Below, in pieces: positions 13,153 to 13,696 of a DNA stretch of 13,696 nt (its first letter is position 1; each line of letters begins with the position of its first letter). The DNA is taken from NCBI GenBank assembly GCA_021828935.1, contig JAJZCU010000011.1:1-13696 (forward strand), in the 5' to 3' direction. The notes below the pieces were generated by a model. That model did no database searches. It had not been told where the DNA came from and saw only the letters and a program-made list of their open reading frames with translations. Source of the stretch: Planctomycetota bacterium (lineage in GTDB: Bacteria; Planctomycetota; Phycisphaerae; WQYP01). A program made the translations under genes and the position numbers.

Positions 13153-13696
13153 ATGACATTTGCGGCGCCACCACCCGTGCAATTTCCGGAGTCCCAGCCC
13201 CAGCCCGGACGCGGCGGCTGGGGCTGCGGCAAAATCATCGGCGTATCGGCGCTGGGATGCCTGGGCGTCATTCTACTTTGCGTGGCTCTGGTGGCGATAT
13301 TCATGCCGCAATTCTTCACAGACTTCAAGGCCATGGTTGCGGCATCGGGGACGGTGTCGCGCGTGATGGGCACGACGACAATGATTGCCAGGTTGCATAT
13401 CAGCGGCCCCGGCGGGCACTGCACGTTGGCCGGTATTTTCGCGAATGATCCGCCGCAATTCGGTATCGGCCAGATGGTCCAGGCGGCCCAGATCACGGCG
13501 TCGGGCGTACATATCGGCAAGTCCGCGGTGACCATGTCGCACGCCACGCTCACGGGCCTGCGGTTAAACCTTGCCCAGAAGAACGGCGCGAATAATTTGT
13601 CATGGGAAGTAAAATTTTTGCAACCGGCGGCGGCCGGCGCCGGCAAAGCGGCCGCGCCCCCGCCCGCGCCCCCGCCCGCGCCCGCGCCCCGGTTCG
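13153..13696 (+). CDS. Membrane-anchored protein, possibly AsmA-like, cut by the window end
   Basis: An open frame of 181 codons with no stop before the window edge. GGAG at 13142-13145, seven bases before the ATG, supports the start. Residues 1-22 are Pro/Gln-rich and cytoplasmic; 27-50 form one membrane helix (IIGVSALGCLGVILLCVALVAIF). The region after it (about 75-156) has short beta-strand-like stretches. LHISGPGGH, then IGQMVQAAQITASGVHIGKS, and NGANNLSWEVKF resemble the start of AsmA-family envelope proteins (a strand with xIxNPxG, a later ISxxxI segment and a final NNL). This similarity is weak. From residue 165 the sequence is an Ala/Pro-rich linker. Family and full length need the downstream sequence. 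An overlapping frame at 13140 in another phase is not coding. Confidence 0.6.
   Translation, partial: MTFAAPPPVQFPESQPQPGRGGWGCGKIIGVSALGCLGVILLCVALVAIFMPQFFTDFKAMVAASGTVSRVMGTTTMIARLHISGPGGHCTLAGIFANDPPQFGIGQMVQAAQITASGVHIGKSAVTMSHATLTGLRLNLAQKNGANNLSWEVKFLQPAAAGAGKAAAPPPAPPPAPAPRF
13651..13691 (+). repeat. CCCGCG/CCCCCG low-complexity tract encoding an Ala/Pro linker
   Basis: Nearly pure C/G made of alternating CCC, GCG and CCG codons, read in frame as runs of proline and alanine. Such tracts expand and contract by slippage and are prone to assembly errors, so copy number at the window edge should be treated with care. Confidence 0.7.

Overview
The window is about 13.7 kb of GC-rich (roughly 60%) bacterial chromosome. 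All recognisable genes lie on the plus strand. No rRNA, tRNA, CRISPR array, integrase or complete insertion sequence is visible. Gene content and style suggest a planctomycete, perhaps Phycisphaerae-like: a membrane-tethered oligopeptide-binding protein with a coiled-coil neck, a Uma2-family nuclease, an AsmA-like envelope protein, many intergenic short-repeat remnants, and separate late quinone genes. This placement is inferred from gene style; no marker gene settles it.

Layout. (1) 1-1560: the C-terminal end of an RNase E/G-family ribonuclease, a 26-bp perfect palindrome, then a stand-alone DUF2156 (MprF C-terminal-like) putative aminoacyl-lipid transferase. (2) 1561-2342: a gene-poor gap holding repeat remnants, an inverted-repeat pair and possible promoters. 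(3) 2343-7800: a four-gene peptide/nickel-type ABC importer: anchored substrate-binding protein, DppB-like permease, DppC-like permease with two extra membrane segments, and one DppD-like ATPase. No DppF partner follows. (4) 7835-10732: a quinone-synthesis group behind a TATAAT promoter: MenG/UbiE methyltransferase, a small Cys/His-rich protein, UbiX flavin prenyltransferase and a UbiA-family prenyltransferase. Genes 1-2 overlap by 8 bp and genes 3-4 overlap at ATGA. In a planctomycete this most likely serves the late steps of menaquinone synthesis, possibly as MqnM/MqnP of the futalosine route. (5) 10822-11232: a small membrane protein with a charged C-terminal helix. (6) 11233-11575: another repeat-bearing gap with a 46-codon reading frame that may be the stump of a GxxExxY-type gene between inverted repeats. 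(7) 11576-13056: a Uma2-family protein and a TIM-barrel sugar isomerase/epimerase-like protein. (8) 13153-end: an open reading frame cut by the window edge, with one N-terminal membrane segment and a weak AsmA-like region.

No clearly new multi-gene system stands out. The observations most worth a second look are the small Cys/His protein inside the quinone cluster, the remodelled importer, and the three families of short repeats, two of which occur as inverted pairs around short degraded inserts.
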